Origin: Actinomycetes bacterium
GTDB taxonomy: Bacteria; Actinomycetota; Actinomycetes; Propionibacteriales; Propionibacteriaceae
Direction: 5' to 3'
Assembly: GCA_023392635.1 (NCBI GenBank)
Contig: JAEVYS010000028.1
Location: forward strand, 1-36,590
DNA: 36,590 nucleotides
Below the pieces are notes generated by a model that searched no databases, was not told the origin of the DNA, and worked only from the letters and a program-made list of their open reading frames with translations. Both the position numbers and the translations under genes were made by a program. Positions within the stretch are counted from its first letter, which is position 1; each line of letters starts with the position of its first letter. Shown here piece by piece: positions 1 to 8,095 of this stretch.

Positions 1-651
1 GTCCCGGTGCTGGCCGTCGACGCCGGCGGCATCACCGTCGCGCGGGTGCAGGAGGCGCGGCCGTCGGCCGCGGCGGCGCGCCGGTTCGGCGCACAGCTGG
101 CAACCACCCACGACGCGGGTGCACCCGCCTTCGGCGCCGGTCCCGACGGCTGGAACGGCGACGGCTTCATCGGCGACGCGCCACTGTCCCTGCGGCCCGA
201 ACCCACCTGGGGCGCCTTCTATGCCGGCCAGCGGCTCCTGCCGTACGCGCGCACCGCTGCGAGGAACGGCGCCCTGTCCGCGAGCGGGCTCACCGTGGTG
301 GAGTCCCTGGCTCGACGGGTGGCCGCCGGCGAGTTCGACGACGGCGCTCCCCCGGCCCGCCTGCACGGCGACCTGTGGTCGGGAAACGTACTGTTCAGCG
401 GCGACTCCGCAACCCTGATCGACCCGGCGGCCCACGGCGGCCACCGGATCACCGACCTGGCGATGCTCGCCCTGTTCGGCCTGCCGTTCCTCGCGGAGCT
501 GTTCGACGCGTACGAAACCCGGTCGACCTGGCTGCCGTCCCGGTGGCGCGAACTGGTGGGGCTGCACCAGCTCCACCCACTGCTCGTGCACGCCGTGCTG
601 TTCGGCGGCCACTACGGCGAGCAGGCGGTCGCGGTGGCGCGGCACTACTGA
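1..651 (+). CDS. Fructosamine kinase family protein (5' truncated by window edge)
   Basis: This is the C-terminal 216 residues of a small-molecule kinase of the fructosamine/ketosamine-3-kinase family. These enzymes phosphorylate sugars attached to protein amino groups so that the sugar is released, or act on related small substrates, in the cytosol. The aminoglycoside-phosphotransferase-like catalytic loop HGDLWSGN begins at visible residue 122, with the probable catalytic Asp at 124. The metal-binding LIDPAAHGGHRITDLAML segment follows, as is characteristic of the family. The frame is open to base 1 and the visible part is shorter than the usual full length of about 250-290 residues, so the true start lies outside the window; the GTG at 7 is probably internal. 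The gene ends convergently with the DUF3073 gene. Family assignment is firm; the physiological substrate is unknown. Confidence 0.85.
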   Translation, partial: VPVLAVDAGGITVARVQEARPSAAAARRFGAQLATTHDAGAPAFGAGPDGWNGDGFIGDAPLSLRPEPTWGAFYAGQRLLPYARTAARNGALSASGLTVVESLARRVAAGEFDDGAPPARLHGDLWSGNVLFSGDSATLIDPAAHGGHRITDLAMLALFGLPFLAELFDAYETRSTWLPSRWRELVGLHQLHPLLVHAVLFGGHYGEQAVAVARHY

Positions 652-689
652 GCCGGGTCGGGCGGCGCCTCAGCGGGAGCGTGCCGGGA

Positions 690-701
690 CGCACGCGTGC
701 G
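690..701. repeat. 12-bp perfect palindrome in a convergent gap
   Basis: CGCACGCGTGCG lies between the converging ends of the fructosamine-kinase-like gene and the DUF3073 gene. It has no loop and no T tract, so it is a weak terminator candidate. In DNA this GC-rich it could be chance. Confidence 0.3.
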
Positions 702-753
702 CACGACGGAAGAACGGGAAGCCGGCCCCGAACCTGGCGGCGGCAGGGTGGCG

Positions 754-999
754 TCAGCTGATGCGGCGGAAGTCCCGGGGATCGTCGGTCTCGTCGTCGC
801 CGTAGCGATCGGCGTAGTCACCGTACTGATCGTCCTCGACGTCGTCCTCCGCGACGTCCTCGAACTCGGGCTCACTCGCCGGTTCGTAGGAATCGCCTCG
901 AAGCTCGCGCTCCAACGACCCGAAATCGGTCGAGTAGGAACGGTATTTGAGATCGCGAGCGACCTTCGTCTGCTTCGCCTTCGCACGGCCGCGCCCCAT
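754..999 (-). CDS. DUF3073 family protein
   Basis: This 81-residue protein belongs to DUF3073, a small actinobacterial family of unknown function commonly found next to purM. The N-terminus is strongly basic (MGRGRAKAKQTKVARDLKY) and carries the conserved core; the second half is very acidic, rich in Asp, Glu and Tyr. That polarity could suit nucleic-acid or ribosome contact, but this is speculation. It lies 102 bp downstream of purM on the same strand and has its own promoter-like sequence in the gap, so it can be expressed apart from purM. The ATG at 999 is the only sensible start. Identification is confident; function is not known. Confidence 0.88.
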   Translation of the reverse strand: MGRGRAKAKQTKVARDLKYRSYSTDFGSLERELRGDSYEPASEPEFEDVAEDDVEDDQYGDYADRYGDDETDDPRDFRRIS

Positions 1000-1046
1000 G
1001 AGGTCAGCCCCCTTCGCAGCGGTCGAGCCGCTTCAAGAATCAATCA

Positions 1047-1075
1047 AGTATCTTCGTGAGGCCAAGGGTACCCAA
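1047..1075 (-). promoter_or_regulatory. Promoter of the DUF3073 gene
   Basis: Read on the minus strand, TTGGGT (1075-1070) is followed after exactly 17 nt by GATACT (1052-1047), a good -35/-10 pair. This predicts a leader of about 40 nt before the ATG at 999. It lies just after the purM stop codon. Confidence 0.6.
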
Positions 1076-1101
1076 TCACGGCACGGCCGCAAAGACGACT
1101 C

Positions 1102-2169
1102 TCAGCCCGGGAGAGGGTGCTCGCCGTGCAGGTCGACGCGCGCCGGCGAACCGGGCTCGGGACGGATCGTGCCGAGCACCCAGGATGCGATGCCGGCACC
1201 TTCCGCCAGCCGGCTCGCGGTGGCCACCGACGACTCCGGCAGCACCAGCGCCATGCCGACCCCCTGGTTGAGGGTGGCCTCGATATCGGGCTGCCGGACC
1301 GCCCCCAGGCGCTGGACCAGCCCGAAGACCGCCGGCGGCGTCCACGACGTCCGCTCGAGGTCGGCGACGACCCCGTCGGGCAGCACCCGCACCAGGTTGT
1401 TGGCCAGTCCACCCCCGGTGATGTGGCTGATGGAGTGCACCTCGACGGCATCGATGATGGCGAGCAGGTCCCTGGCGTACACGCGGGTCGGCGTCAGCAA
1501 CTCCTCGCCGAGGGTGCGGCCCAGCTCGGGCACGTCGCGATCGAGCGCCCATCCGGCGGAGGCGATCACGTGGCGCACCAGCGAGTAGCCGTTGGAGTGC
1601 AGGCCGGAGGATGCCAGCGCCAGCACCACGTCGCCGGCACGCACCCGGTCCGCGCCCAGGATCCGGTCGTACTCCACCACGCCGGTGGTCGCCCCGGCCA
1701 TGTCGAACTCGTCGGCCTCGAGGAGCCCGGGGTGCTCTGCCGTCTCCCCACCGAGGAGGGCGGCGCCGGCGGCAGTGCACGCCGCCGCGATCCCGCCGAC
1801 GATGGCGGCGATGCGCTCGGGGTGGACCTTGCCGCAGGCGATGTAGTCAGTGACGAACAGCGGTTCGGCGCCGGTCACGACCAGGTCGTCGACGAGCATG
1901 CCGACCAGGTCCCACCCGACCGTGTCGTAGACACCCATGGCCTGTGCGACGGCCACCTTCGTGCCCACGCCGTCGGTCGACGTGACGAGGACCGGACGGC
2001 GGTAGCGCGCCAGCGCGGAGGCGTCGAAGAAGCCTGCGAAGCCACCCAGCCCGCCCAGCACCTCGGGCCGGTGGCTGGCTGCGACCGAGGCCTTCATCAG
2101 TTCCACGGCGCGCTCGCCCGCGACGATGTCGACGCCGGCGGCGGCGTAGGCACTCTGCTCAGCAGCCAC
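1102..2169 (-). CDS. purM: Phosphoribosylformylglycinamidine cyclo-ligase (AIR synthetase)
   Basis: PurM carries out the ATP-dependent ring closure of FGAM to aminoimidazole ribonucleotide, step five of de novo purine synthesis, in the cytosol. The 355-residue protein has the family's expected length. It shows the N-terminal YAAAGVDIVAGERAVELMK region, the STDGVGTKVAVAQ nucleotide/substrate loop and the SHITGGGLANNLVRVLP segment of the C-terminal domain. The start is GTG at 2169, which overlaps the 3' end of purF by 11 nt, implying translational coupling within a purF-purM unit. The DUF3073 gene follows. Its substrate FGAM is made by the long PurL encoded about 8 kb away. Confidence 0.97.
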   Translation of the reverse strand: MAAEQSAYAAAGVDIVAGERAVELMKASVAASHRPEVLGGLGGFAGFFDASALARYRRPVLVTSTDGVGTKVAVAQAMGVYDTVGWDLVGMLVDDLVVTGAEPLFVTDYIACGKVHPERIAAIVGGIAAACTAAGAALLGGETAEHPGLLEADEFDMAGATTGVVEYDRILGADRVRAGDVVLALASSGLHSNGYSLVRHVIASAGWALDRDVPELGRTLGEELLTPTRVYARDLLAIIDAVEVHSISHITGGGLANNLVRVLPDGVVADLERTSWTPPAVFGLVQRLGAVRQPDIEATLNQGVGMALVLPESSVATASRLAEGAGIASWVLGTIRPEPGSPARVDLHGEHPLPG

Positions 2170-3616
2170 GCTTCTGCTCCAATCCCATCTGACGTGCCCG
2201 GTCCTCGGGGATCGGGACCGGGTACTCGCCCTCGAAGCAGGCGCGGCACAGCCGACGCCCGGAGATGCCCGTCGAGGCGGTGAGCCCCTCGAGGCTGATG
2301 TAGCCGAGGGAGTCGGCGCCGATCGAGCGGCAGATCTCGTCGACGCTCAGCCCGGGGGCGATCAGCTCTGCGCGGGTCGCGAAGTCGATGCCGTAGAAGC
2401 AGGGCCACTGCACCGGCGGCGACGAGATCCGCACGTGCACCTCGGCCGCCCCCGCCTCACGCAGCATCTTCACCAGTGCGCGCTGGGTGTTGCCGCGGAC
2501 GATCGAGTCGTCCACCACCACGAGCCGCTTGCCCTCGATGATGTCGCGGATCGGGTTGAGCTTGAGCCGGATGCCGAGCTGCCGGATGGTCTGGGACGGC
2601 TGGATGAAGGTGCGTCCCACGTAGGAGTTCTTCACCAGCCCCAGGCCGAACGGGATGCCGGACGCCTCCGCGTACCCGATCGCGGACGGCGTCCCGGACT
2701 CCGGGGTCGGGATCACCAGGTCGGCGTCGGCAGGCGCCTCCATCGCCAGGGTGCGCCCGATCTCGACGCGCACGGCATGGACGCGGCGTCCCGAGATCAG
2801 GGTGTCGGGACGCGCCAGGTACACGTACTCGAACAGGCACCCCTTGGGATCGGAGGCGGCGAACCGGACGCTGTTGAGGCCCGACTCGTCGATCCAGATC
2901 AGCTCGCCCGGCTCGACCTCGCGGATCAGTGAGGCGCCGATGATGTCGAGGGCTGCGGTCTCACTGGCGACCACCCAGCCACCGGCGAGTCGCCCGAGGA
3001 CCAGCGGGTGGATGCCCTGCGGGTCGCGGGCCGCGAAGAGCTGGTGCTCGTTGGCGAACACGAGGCAGAACGCTCCCTGCAGGCGCGGCAGCACGGTGAG
3101 CGCCGCCTGCCGGAGTCCCTCGTCGGCGTGCACGGTCATCAGGGCGGTGACGAGCGCGGTGTCGGAGGTGGAGTCCATGCGGTTCTTGCGCGGGACCTCG
3201 GACGCCGCGACGCTCTGCCCGAGCCACTCCTCGAGCTCGTCGGTGTTGGTGAGGTTGCCGTTGTGGGCCAGGGCCAGGCCGAAGTCGCGGGCCCCGCGGA
3301 AGGTCGGCTGCGCGTTGTCCCAGGTGCTGGCACCCGTGGTGGAGTAGCGGCAGTGACCGACCGCCATGAAGCCGTTGAGGGAGTTCAGGGTCGGCTCGTC
3401 GAACACCTGGGAGACCAGCCCCATGTCCTTGAAGACCATGATCCGCTCGCCGTTGCTCACCGCCATCCCCGCGGACTCCTGGCCGCGGTGCTGCAGGGCG
3501 TACAGGCCGAAGTAGGTGAGCTTGGCCACCTCCTCGCCGGGTGCCCACACGCCGAAGACGCCGCAGGCGTCCCTCGGGCCGGGGTCGTCGGACCAGTCGT
3601 CACCCGGGCTCAGCAC
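2159..3616 (-). CDS. purF: Amidophosphoribosyltransferase, Fe-S type
   Basis: PurF catalyses the committed step of purine synthesis: PRPP plus glutamine to 5-phosphoribosylamine. It joins an N-terminal Ntn-hydrolase glutaminase to a C-terminal phosphoribosyltransferase domain. The protein has 485 residues. Cys18 in DACGVFGV would be the nucleophile exposed after removal of a 17-residue propeptide, and the PRPP-binding loop is VVVDDSIVRGNT (about 367-378). Cys260, Cys406, Cys457 and Cys460 match the four ligands of the 4Fe-4S cluster in Bacillus-type PurF, so oxygen-sensitive cluster and propeptide maturation are expected. The GTG at 3616 is supported by a -10 box TAGGGT six nt upstream, implying a leaderless mRNA. 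It is coupled to purM by an 11-nt overlap. Confidence 0.97.
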   Translation of the reverse strand: MLSPGDDWSDDPGPRDACGVFGVWAPGEEVAKLTYFGLYALQHRGQESAGMAVSNGERIMVFKDMGLVSQVFDEPTLNSLNGFMAVGHCRYSTTGASTWDNAQPTFRGARDFGLALAHNGNLTNTDELEEWLGQSVAASEVPRKNRMDSTSDTALVTALMTVHADEGLRQAALTVLPRLQGAFCLVFANEHQLFAARDPQGIHPLVLGRLAGGWVVASETAALDIIGASLIREVEPGELIWIDESGLNSVRFAASDPKGCLFEYVYLARPDTLISGRRVHAVRVEIGRTLAMEAPADADLVIPTPESGTPSAIGYAEASGIPFGLGLVKNSYVGRTFIQPSQTIRQLGIRLKLNPIRDIIEGKRLVVVDDSIVRGNTQRALVKMLREAGAAEVHVRISSPPVQWPCFYGIDFATRAELIAPGLSVDEICRSIGADSLGYISLEGLTASTGISGRRLCRACFEGEYPVPIPEDRARQMGLEQKRGC

Positions 3617-3622
3617 GGCCCA

Positions 3623-3628
3623 ACCCTA
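3623..3628 (-). promoter_or_regulatory. -10 box of purF (leaderless)
   Basis: TAGGGT on the minus strand is followed by a 6-nt gap (TGGGCC) and the GTG start. Transcription would therefore begin at or next to the start codon. Confidence 0.6.
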
Positions 3629-3650
3629 CCGGCCCGGGAGCCCGGGCCGG
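3629..3650. terminator. Perfect 10-bp inverted repeat between the DUF4870 gene and purF
   Basis: The arms CCGGCCCGGG and CCCGGGCCGG are separated by 2 nt. The element starts 8 nt after the DUF4870 stop codon and abuts the purF -10 box. It may be a terminator without a U tract for the upstream gene, or an operator in the purF promoter spacer. Both readings are inference. Confidence 0.5.
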
Positions 3651-3658
3651 CATCGGGT

Positions 3659-4687
3659 TCACTTCACCAGACGGAGCGCGAACGGGTAGCGGTAGTCGTT
3701 GCCCTGGTTGGTCTGCACGGCGGCGACGATCTTCAGGATGAACCAGACGATGCCCACCACCGGGATCAGGAAGGCGCCGATCACCACGATGGTGAGCAGG
3801 AAGCTCACGATCATCGCGATCGTCATGGTGATGTCGAAGTTCAGCGACTCCACCGCGTTGGCCCTGACGCGGGCGCTTTTCGGACCCTGGATCAGCATCA
3901 CCAGCAGCGGGCCCAGGAAGGGCAGGCTCACCAGGCTGAGCAGGATCGAGGACCAGTGCGCCGCCGTCGACCACGTGGACTCCTCGGAGGCCGACAGCCC
4001 GGACGTCGGAACGAGGCCGTAGCCCGGCTGCGCCTGCTGGTAGCCCTGCTGGCCGAACGCGGGCTGGCTGTAGGGCTGCTGCGTGGCGTACCCGCCCGGG
4101 GCGCCATAAGCCGGGGCGTACGGCGGTGCGGGCGGGGCCGGGGGCACCGGCGAGGGCTGCGGCTGCGGCGACGGCTGGCCGTAGGAGGACTGGGCCAGGT
4201 TCTCGGCGTAGCCGGCACCGGCGTTCGCCGCTCCCGGGGCCGCCGGAGGCACGGACGGGGTCGGCGGCGGCGGGAGCGTGGGCTCGGGCACGGGGTGCGG
4301 CAGTTCGATGCTGGGCAGGTCGAGGTTCGTGGCGGCTCCGGGCTGGGCGGAGGCCGGGACGTCGAAGCCCGCCGCCGGTGCGGCCGGGGCGGGCGCCGGG
4401 GCCTCCACGGCGCCCAGGTCGGGGGGTTCGGGCGCCTCGGGCTCGCTGTCGTCGAGGGCGAACCGGTTCGGCTCCGGCTCGGGCTCGTTCACGACCCCTG
4501 CCCCGCTCGGGGCCGGCGACGTCGCGGATGCGTCCTCGGGGTCGGCAGGTGCGACCTCGGGGAGGGTCTCGGCCGGAACCGGCTGGGACTCGGCGGGCTC
4601 GGAAGCGGGTGCGTCGGGCGTCAGTGGCCGGGTGTCCTCCGGCTCCGGAGCGACGACAGGACCCGGTTCGGCAGGCGTGTTGCTCAT
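3659..4687 (-). CDS. DUF4870-type membrane protein with long Pro/Ala/Glu-rich N-terminus
   Basis: This 342-residue protein has three zones. Residues 1 to about 130 are low-complexity and rich in Pro, Glu and Ala. About 131-230 are rich in Pro, Gly, Tyr and Gln. The last ~105 residues form a hydrophobic DUF4870/Tic20-like module with about three membrane segments (HWSSILLSLVSLPFLG, MTIAMIVSFLLTIVVIGAFL, PVVGIVWFILKIVAAV). No catalytic motif or signal peptide is visible, and the disordered N-terminal region would probably face the cytosol. The function of the family is unknown. It shares the strand of purF but is separated by an inverted repeat and a purF promoter. The ATG at 4687 is supported by TAGGGT six nt upstream. 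Confidence 0.82.
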   Translation of the reverse strand: MSNTPAEPGPVVAPEPEDTRPLTPDAPASEPAESQPVPAETLPEVAPADPEDASATSPAPSGAGVVNEPEPEPNRFALDDSEPEAPEPPDLGAVEAPAPAPAAPAAGFDVPASAQPGAATNLDLPSIELPHPVPEPTLPPPPTPSVPPAAPGAANAGAGYAENLAQSSYGQPSPQPQPSPVPPAPPAPPYAPAYGAPGGYATQQPYSQPAFGQQGYQQAQPGYGLVPTSGLSASEESTWSTAAHWSSILLSLVSLPFLGPLLVMLIQGPKSARVRANAVESLNFDITMTIAMIVSFLLTIVVIGAFLIPVVGIVWFILKIVAAVQTNQGNDYRYPFALRLVK

Positions 4688-4693
4688 GGCTTC

Positions 4694-4699
4694 ACCCTA
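4694..4699 (-). promoter_or_regulatory. -10 box of the DUF4870 gene (leaderless)
   Basis: TAGGGT on the minus strand, then GAAGCC (6 nt), then ATG. Same hexamer and spacing as purF. Confidence 0.55.
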
Positions 4700-4786
4700 G
4701 GACCGGGGTGGCGCCGCCCAACAGGGTGCCGACGGCCGCCCGGGGAGGAATCAGGGTTGCTCCCCGACCTCTCCCTGCCGCCGGAT

Positions 4787-4792
4787 TAGCCT
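4787..4792 (+). promoter_or_regulatory. -10 box of the gabD2-like gene (leaderless)
   Basis: TAGCCT is followed by 6 nt and the GTG at 4799. An in-frame GTG at 4793 touches the -10 box itself and is too close to be transcribed, so this decides for the start at 4799. Confidence 0.55.
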
Positions 4793-4798
4793 GTGCCC

Positions 4799-6283
4799 GT
4801 GGCAGCAGAACACCTGGTCGTCCGCCGTCCGTTCGACGACACCGTCTACGGGGTGCTGCCGGTCACCGGGACCGCAGCCGTTCCGGTCGCCGTGGAGCGG
4901 GCGCGCCGGGCACAACGCGACTGGGCGCAGGTGCCGACGACACAGCGCGCCGCCGTCTTCACACGGCTGGCCCGGCTGATCCTGGACCGGCGCGACCGCA
5001 TCCTCGACACCATCCAGGCCGAGACCGGCAAGGCCAGGATCAGCGCGTTCGAGGAGGTACTCGACGCGGCCCGCGCCGTCCGGGTGTTCGCCCGGCAGGC
5101 ACCCTGCCTGCTGCGGCCCAGCCGCCGCGGCGGCGCCATCCCGGTCCTCACCCGGACCACCGAACGGCACGTGCCCGTGGGCGTGGTGGGCATCATCAAC
5201 CCGTGGAACTACCCGTTCAACCTGCCGGCCTCCGACGCGGCACAGGCCCTCCTCGCCGGCAATGCCGTCGTGCTGAAGCCCGACTCCCGCACGCCGTTCA
5301 CGGCCCTCCTGCTGGCCGACCTCCTGCGCGAGGCCGGCCTTCCCGACGGGCTGTTCCAGGTGCTCCCCGGCGCGGGCACGATACTCGGCCCTGCGCTCGT
5401 GGCCGAGGTGGACTACCTGATGTTCACCGGTTCGACAGCCACCGGCCGGACGCTGGCGAGGGCGTGCGCCGAGCGGCTGATCGGCTTCTCCGCTGAGCTG
5501 GGGGGCAAGAACCCCTTGCTGGTGCTCGCGGACGCCGACCTGTGGGCGGCGGCGTCGGGCACGGCGCGCGCCGCCTTCGCGAACACCGGCCAGGTGTGCG
5601 TCGGGATCGAGCGGGCGTACGTCGTCGACGAGGTCTACGACGACTTCGTCGACGCGCTGCTGACCCAGGTCTGGGCGCTGCGCCTCGGCGTGGGGTACGG
5701 CTGGGACATCGACGTCGGCTCGCTCGCGTCGGCCGCGCAGCTCGAGGCGGTCAGCGCGCACGTGGCGGACGCGGTGGCGAAGGGGGCGACGGTGCTCGCC
5801 GGCGGCCGGGCCCGTCCCGACCTCGGGCCCTACTGCTACGAACCGACCGTGCTCACCGACGTCACCGAGGACATGGCCGTGTGCCGGGAGGAGACCTTCG
5901 GTCCGGTGCTCACCCTCTACCGGGTGGGGTCGGAGGACGAGGCGATCGAGCGCGCCAACGATTCCCGCTACGGGCTCAACGCGAGCGTGTGGTCGGCGTC
6001 CCGCGGCTCGCAGGTCGCCGCGCGGTTGCGGGTCGGGACCGTCAACGTGAACGAGGGGTACGCGGCGGCGTGGGGCTCGCACGCCGCCCCGATGGGCGGT
6101 ATGGGCGACTCGGGAATGGGACGACGCCACGGCAGCCAGGGCCTGCTGAAGTACACCGAGGCGCAGACCGTGGCCGAGCAGCGCCTGCACCCCATCGCGC
6201 CGCCGCGGATCCTCGGCAACGAGGGCTACGCGCGCCTGATGTCCACGGCGATCGCCGTGCTGAACCGGGTGGGGTGGGCCTGA
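4799..6283 (+). CDS. gabD2: Succinate-semialdehyde dehydrogenase (NADP+), GabD2-like
   Basis: This aldehyde dehydrogenase probably oxidises succinic semialdehyde to succinate with NAD(P)+ in the cytosol, as in GABA or 2-oxoglutarate by-pass metabolism. The 494-residue protein closely follows the mycobacterial GabD2 pattern as remembered. It has IINPWNYPFN (catalytic-site Asn), VLKPDSRTPFTALL (cofactor loop), FTGSTATGRTLA, ELGGKNP with general base Glu233, GQVCVGIER with nucleophile Cys267, and the C-terminal VNVNEGYAAAWGSHAAPMGGMGDSG segment. No ribosome binding site precedes it; the leaderless start at 4799 is chosen over GTG 4793. It overlaps the fused pab gene by 10 nt, so the two form one unit. 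Another aldehyde substrate remains possible. Confidence 0.87.
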   Translation: MAAEHLVVRRPFDDTVYGVLPVTGTAAVPVAVERARRAQRDWAQVPTTQRAAVFTRLARLILDRRDRILDTIQAETGKARISAFEEVLDAARAVRVFARQAPCLLRPSRRGGAIPVLTRTTERHVPVGVVGIINPWNYPFNLPASDAAQALLAGNAVVLKPDSRTPFTALLLADLLREAGLPDGLFQVLPGAGTILGPALVAEVDYLMFTGSTATGRTLARACAERLIGFSAELGGKNPLLVLADADLWAAASGTARAAFANTGQVCVGIERAYVVDEVYDDFVDALLTQVWALRLGVGYGWDIDVGSLASAAQLEAVSAHVADAVAKGATVLAGGRARPDLGPYCYEPTVLTDVTEDMAVCREETFGPVLTLYRVGSEDEAIERANDSRYGLNASVWSASRGSQVAARLRVGTVNVNEGYAAAWGSHAAPMGGMGDSGMGRRHGSQGLLKYTEAQTVAEQRLHPIAPPRILGNEGYARLMSTAIAVLNRVGWA

Positions 6284-8001
6284 TTCCCGCGCCGGCGGCA
6301 GCCTTCGACTTCCCCGCGGACCCTCCCTCGCGGTCCGTGAGGCTGCGGGGCTGCTTCACCGGCTCTCCGGCGATCCTGAGTGCCGCCACCCCGGCCGAGG
6401 TACCTGCTGTCGTCGACGCCGCTGAGGCCGCAGCCCTCGCCGGGCACTGGGTGCTGGGTGGGTTGTCGTACGGCGCGGCCGGGGCGTGGGACCGGGCTCA
6501 GGTGGCCAGCCGCGACGACGGCCCGGCCGCCCACTTCGAGGTGTACGCCGGCGCGCCGGAGCCCTGGCCCGACGACCGCGCCCGACTCCCCGCCCTCGAG
6601 TGGCGGCCCGACGAGGCACTGGCCGACGGCCTGGCCCCAGAGGATGGCGTTCGCCGGGTGATCGAACACATCGGCGCGGGCGACTGCTACCAGGTCAACC
6701 TGACGAGCCGGTGGCGGGCCGAGGCACCCGGCTTCGACCTGTTCGACGTGTTCCGCGCCCTCACCTCCGCCCAGCCGGGTGGCTACGCGATCTTCTCCCG
6801 GGCCGCCGGCGTCGCCAGCGCGTCGCCCGAGCTGTTCTTCGCCCGGCGCGGCGACCTGGTCGTGACCCAGCCGATGAAGGGCACAGCGCCCGCGGACGCC
6901 GATCCCTCCGTGCTGGCCGCACCCAAGGAGCGTGCGGAGAACCTGATGATCGTCGACCTGCTGCGCAACGACCTCGGCCGCGTGTGCCTGCCGGGGACGG
7001 TGCGGGTGGACGCGCTGTTCGAGCTGCTCCGGCTCCCCACCGTGTGGCAGCTCACATCGACGGTGACCGGGCGGACGCCTCCGGGCACGACGCTGGCTGA
7101 CGTGTTCGGCGCGCTCTTCCCGTGCGGCTCGGTCACGGGCGCCCCGAAGCTGGCCGCGATGCGGGTGATCGCCGGGCTGGAGGCCTCGCCGCGCGGCTGG
7201 TACTGCGGGGCACTGGGCGTGATCCGTCCCGGCGGCGAGGCGGTCTTCAACGTGCCCATCCGCACCGTCGTCCGCACAGGCGACCGCCTGGTGTGCGGCG
7301 TCGGCAGCGGGATCGTTGCCGACTCGGACCCGGACGCGGAACTCGAGGAGTGGGCGGCCAAGGCGGCCTTCCTGGGCGGTGTGCCAGTGCGCGGCCTGGA
7401 GACGATGCTGCTTGCCGACGGGACGGTCGTGCACCGGGAGGAACACCTCGCGCGCCTCGCGCGCACGTGCCGCGCGCACCGCCTCCGGCTGGACCTCGAC
7501 CACGTCCGGGCCGCCGTCGTCCGGGCGGCGACCGCCCACCCGCACGGACACCACCGGCTGCGGGTGGTGGCCGGCGGCGGCCCACCGGACGTGCGGGTGT
7601 CGCCCGCTCCCGCTGCCGGTTCGGCCCTGCGGCTGAGGCTGGCCACCGAGCCGCTCGACACCGATGGCTGGTTCCGCCCCGTGATCGTGCACAAGACCAC
7701 CCATCGCGACCACTACGACCGGCTCCGGGCCGCGGCCGGGGCGGGCGTCGACGACGTGATCTGCGTCAACACGCGGGGAGAGGTGACCGAGTGCAGCCTC
7801 GGCAACCTGGCGGTGCGACTCGACGGGACGTGGTGGACGCCGCCGGAGGAGGTGGGCCTGCTGGCCGGCATCAAGCGGGCCGAACTCCTCGCGTCCGGCG
7901 TGATCCGGGAGCGACGGCTCGTCGCGTCCGACCTCGGGCGCGCGGAGGGGATCGCCTTCCTCAACGACCTGCGTGGCTGGTGCCCGGCGATCCTCGCCTG
8001 A
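6274..8001 (+). CDS. pabBC: Fused aminodeoxychorismate synthase component I / aminodeoxychorismate lyase
   Basis: This fusion makes p-aminobenzoate for folate. The PabB part converts chorismate to 4-amino-4-deoxychorismate using ammonia from a PabA partner; the class-IV aminotransferase-like part (PabC) releases pyruvate to give pABA. The protein has 575 residues from the GTG at 6274. Residues ~1-365 hold the chorismate-binding domain with YQVNLTSRW, the PMKGT motif (Lys202, diagnostic of PabB rather than TrpE), IVDLLRNDLGRV and GSVTGAPKLAAMRVI. Residues ~370-575 hold the PLP domain with VHKTTHRDHY (Lys474 as PLP lysine) and TECSLGNLAV. No glutamine amidotransferase (pabA/trpG) is in this window. 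The start overlaps the upstream dehydrogenase by 10 nt. Confidence 0.92.
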   Translation: MGLIPAPAAAFDFPADPPSRSVRLRGCFTGSPAILSAATPAEVPAVVDAAEAAALAGHWVLGGLSYGAAGAWDRAQVASRDDGPAAHFEVYAGAPEPWPDDRARLPALEWRPDEALADGLAPEDGVRRVIEHIGAGDCYQVNLTSRWRAEAPGFDLFDVFRALTSAQPGGYAIFSRAAGVASASPELFFARRGDLVVTQPMKGTAPADADPSVLAAPKERAENLMIVDLLRNDLGRVCLPGTVRVDALFELLRLPTVWQLTSTVTGRTPPGTTLADVFGALFPCGSVTGAPKLAAMRVIAGLEASPRGWYCGALGVIRPGGEAVFNVPIRTVVRTGDRLVCGVGSGIVADSDPDAELEEWAAKAAFLGGVPVRGLETMLLADGTVVHREEHLARLARTCRAHRLRLDLDHVRAAVVRAATAHPHGHHRLRVVAGGGPPDVRVSPAPAAGSALRLRLATEPLDTDGWFRPVIVHKTTHRDHYDRLRAAAGAGVDDVICVNTRGEVTECSLGNLAVRLDGTWWTPPEEVGLLAGIKRAELLASGVIRERRLVASDLGRAEGIAFLNDLRGWCPAILA

Positions 8002-8082
8002 GCCGCATTGTCGTCCCGGCGAGCGGTGATGCCGTCCCGCGCCGGTTTTCGCACGTGTCACGCGCCGCACGACCGGCTCGAT

Positions 8083-8088
8083 TAGGCT
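8083..8088 (+). promoter_or_regulatory. -10 box of the NagK-like kinase gene (leaderless)
   Basis: TAGGCT is followed by 7 nt and the ATG at 8096, with no Shine-Dalgarno sequence between. Confidence 0.55.
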
Positions 8089-8095
8089 CGCCACC

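Noticed and set aside
1053..1085. Terminator after purM around GGGTACCC
   Set aside because: The 8-bp palindrome has no loop and overlaps the DUF3073 promoter elements, so a promoter explains the stretch better.
3008..4789. A 593-codon plus-strand open frame opposite purF and the DUF4870 gene
   Set aside because: Antisense shadow; it crosses two genes and a palindrome and has no family resemblance.
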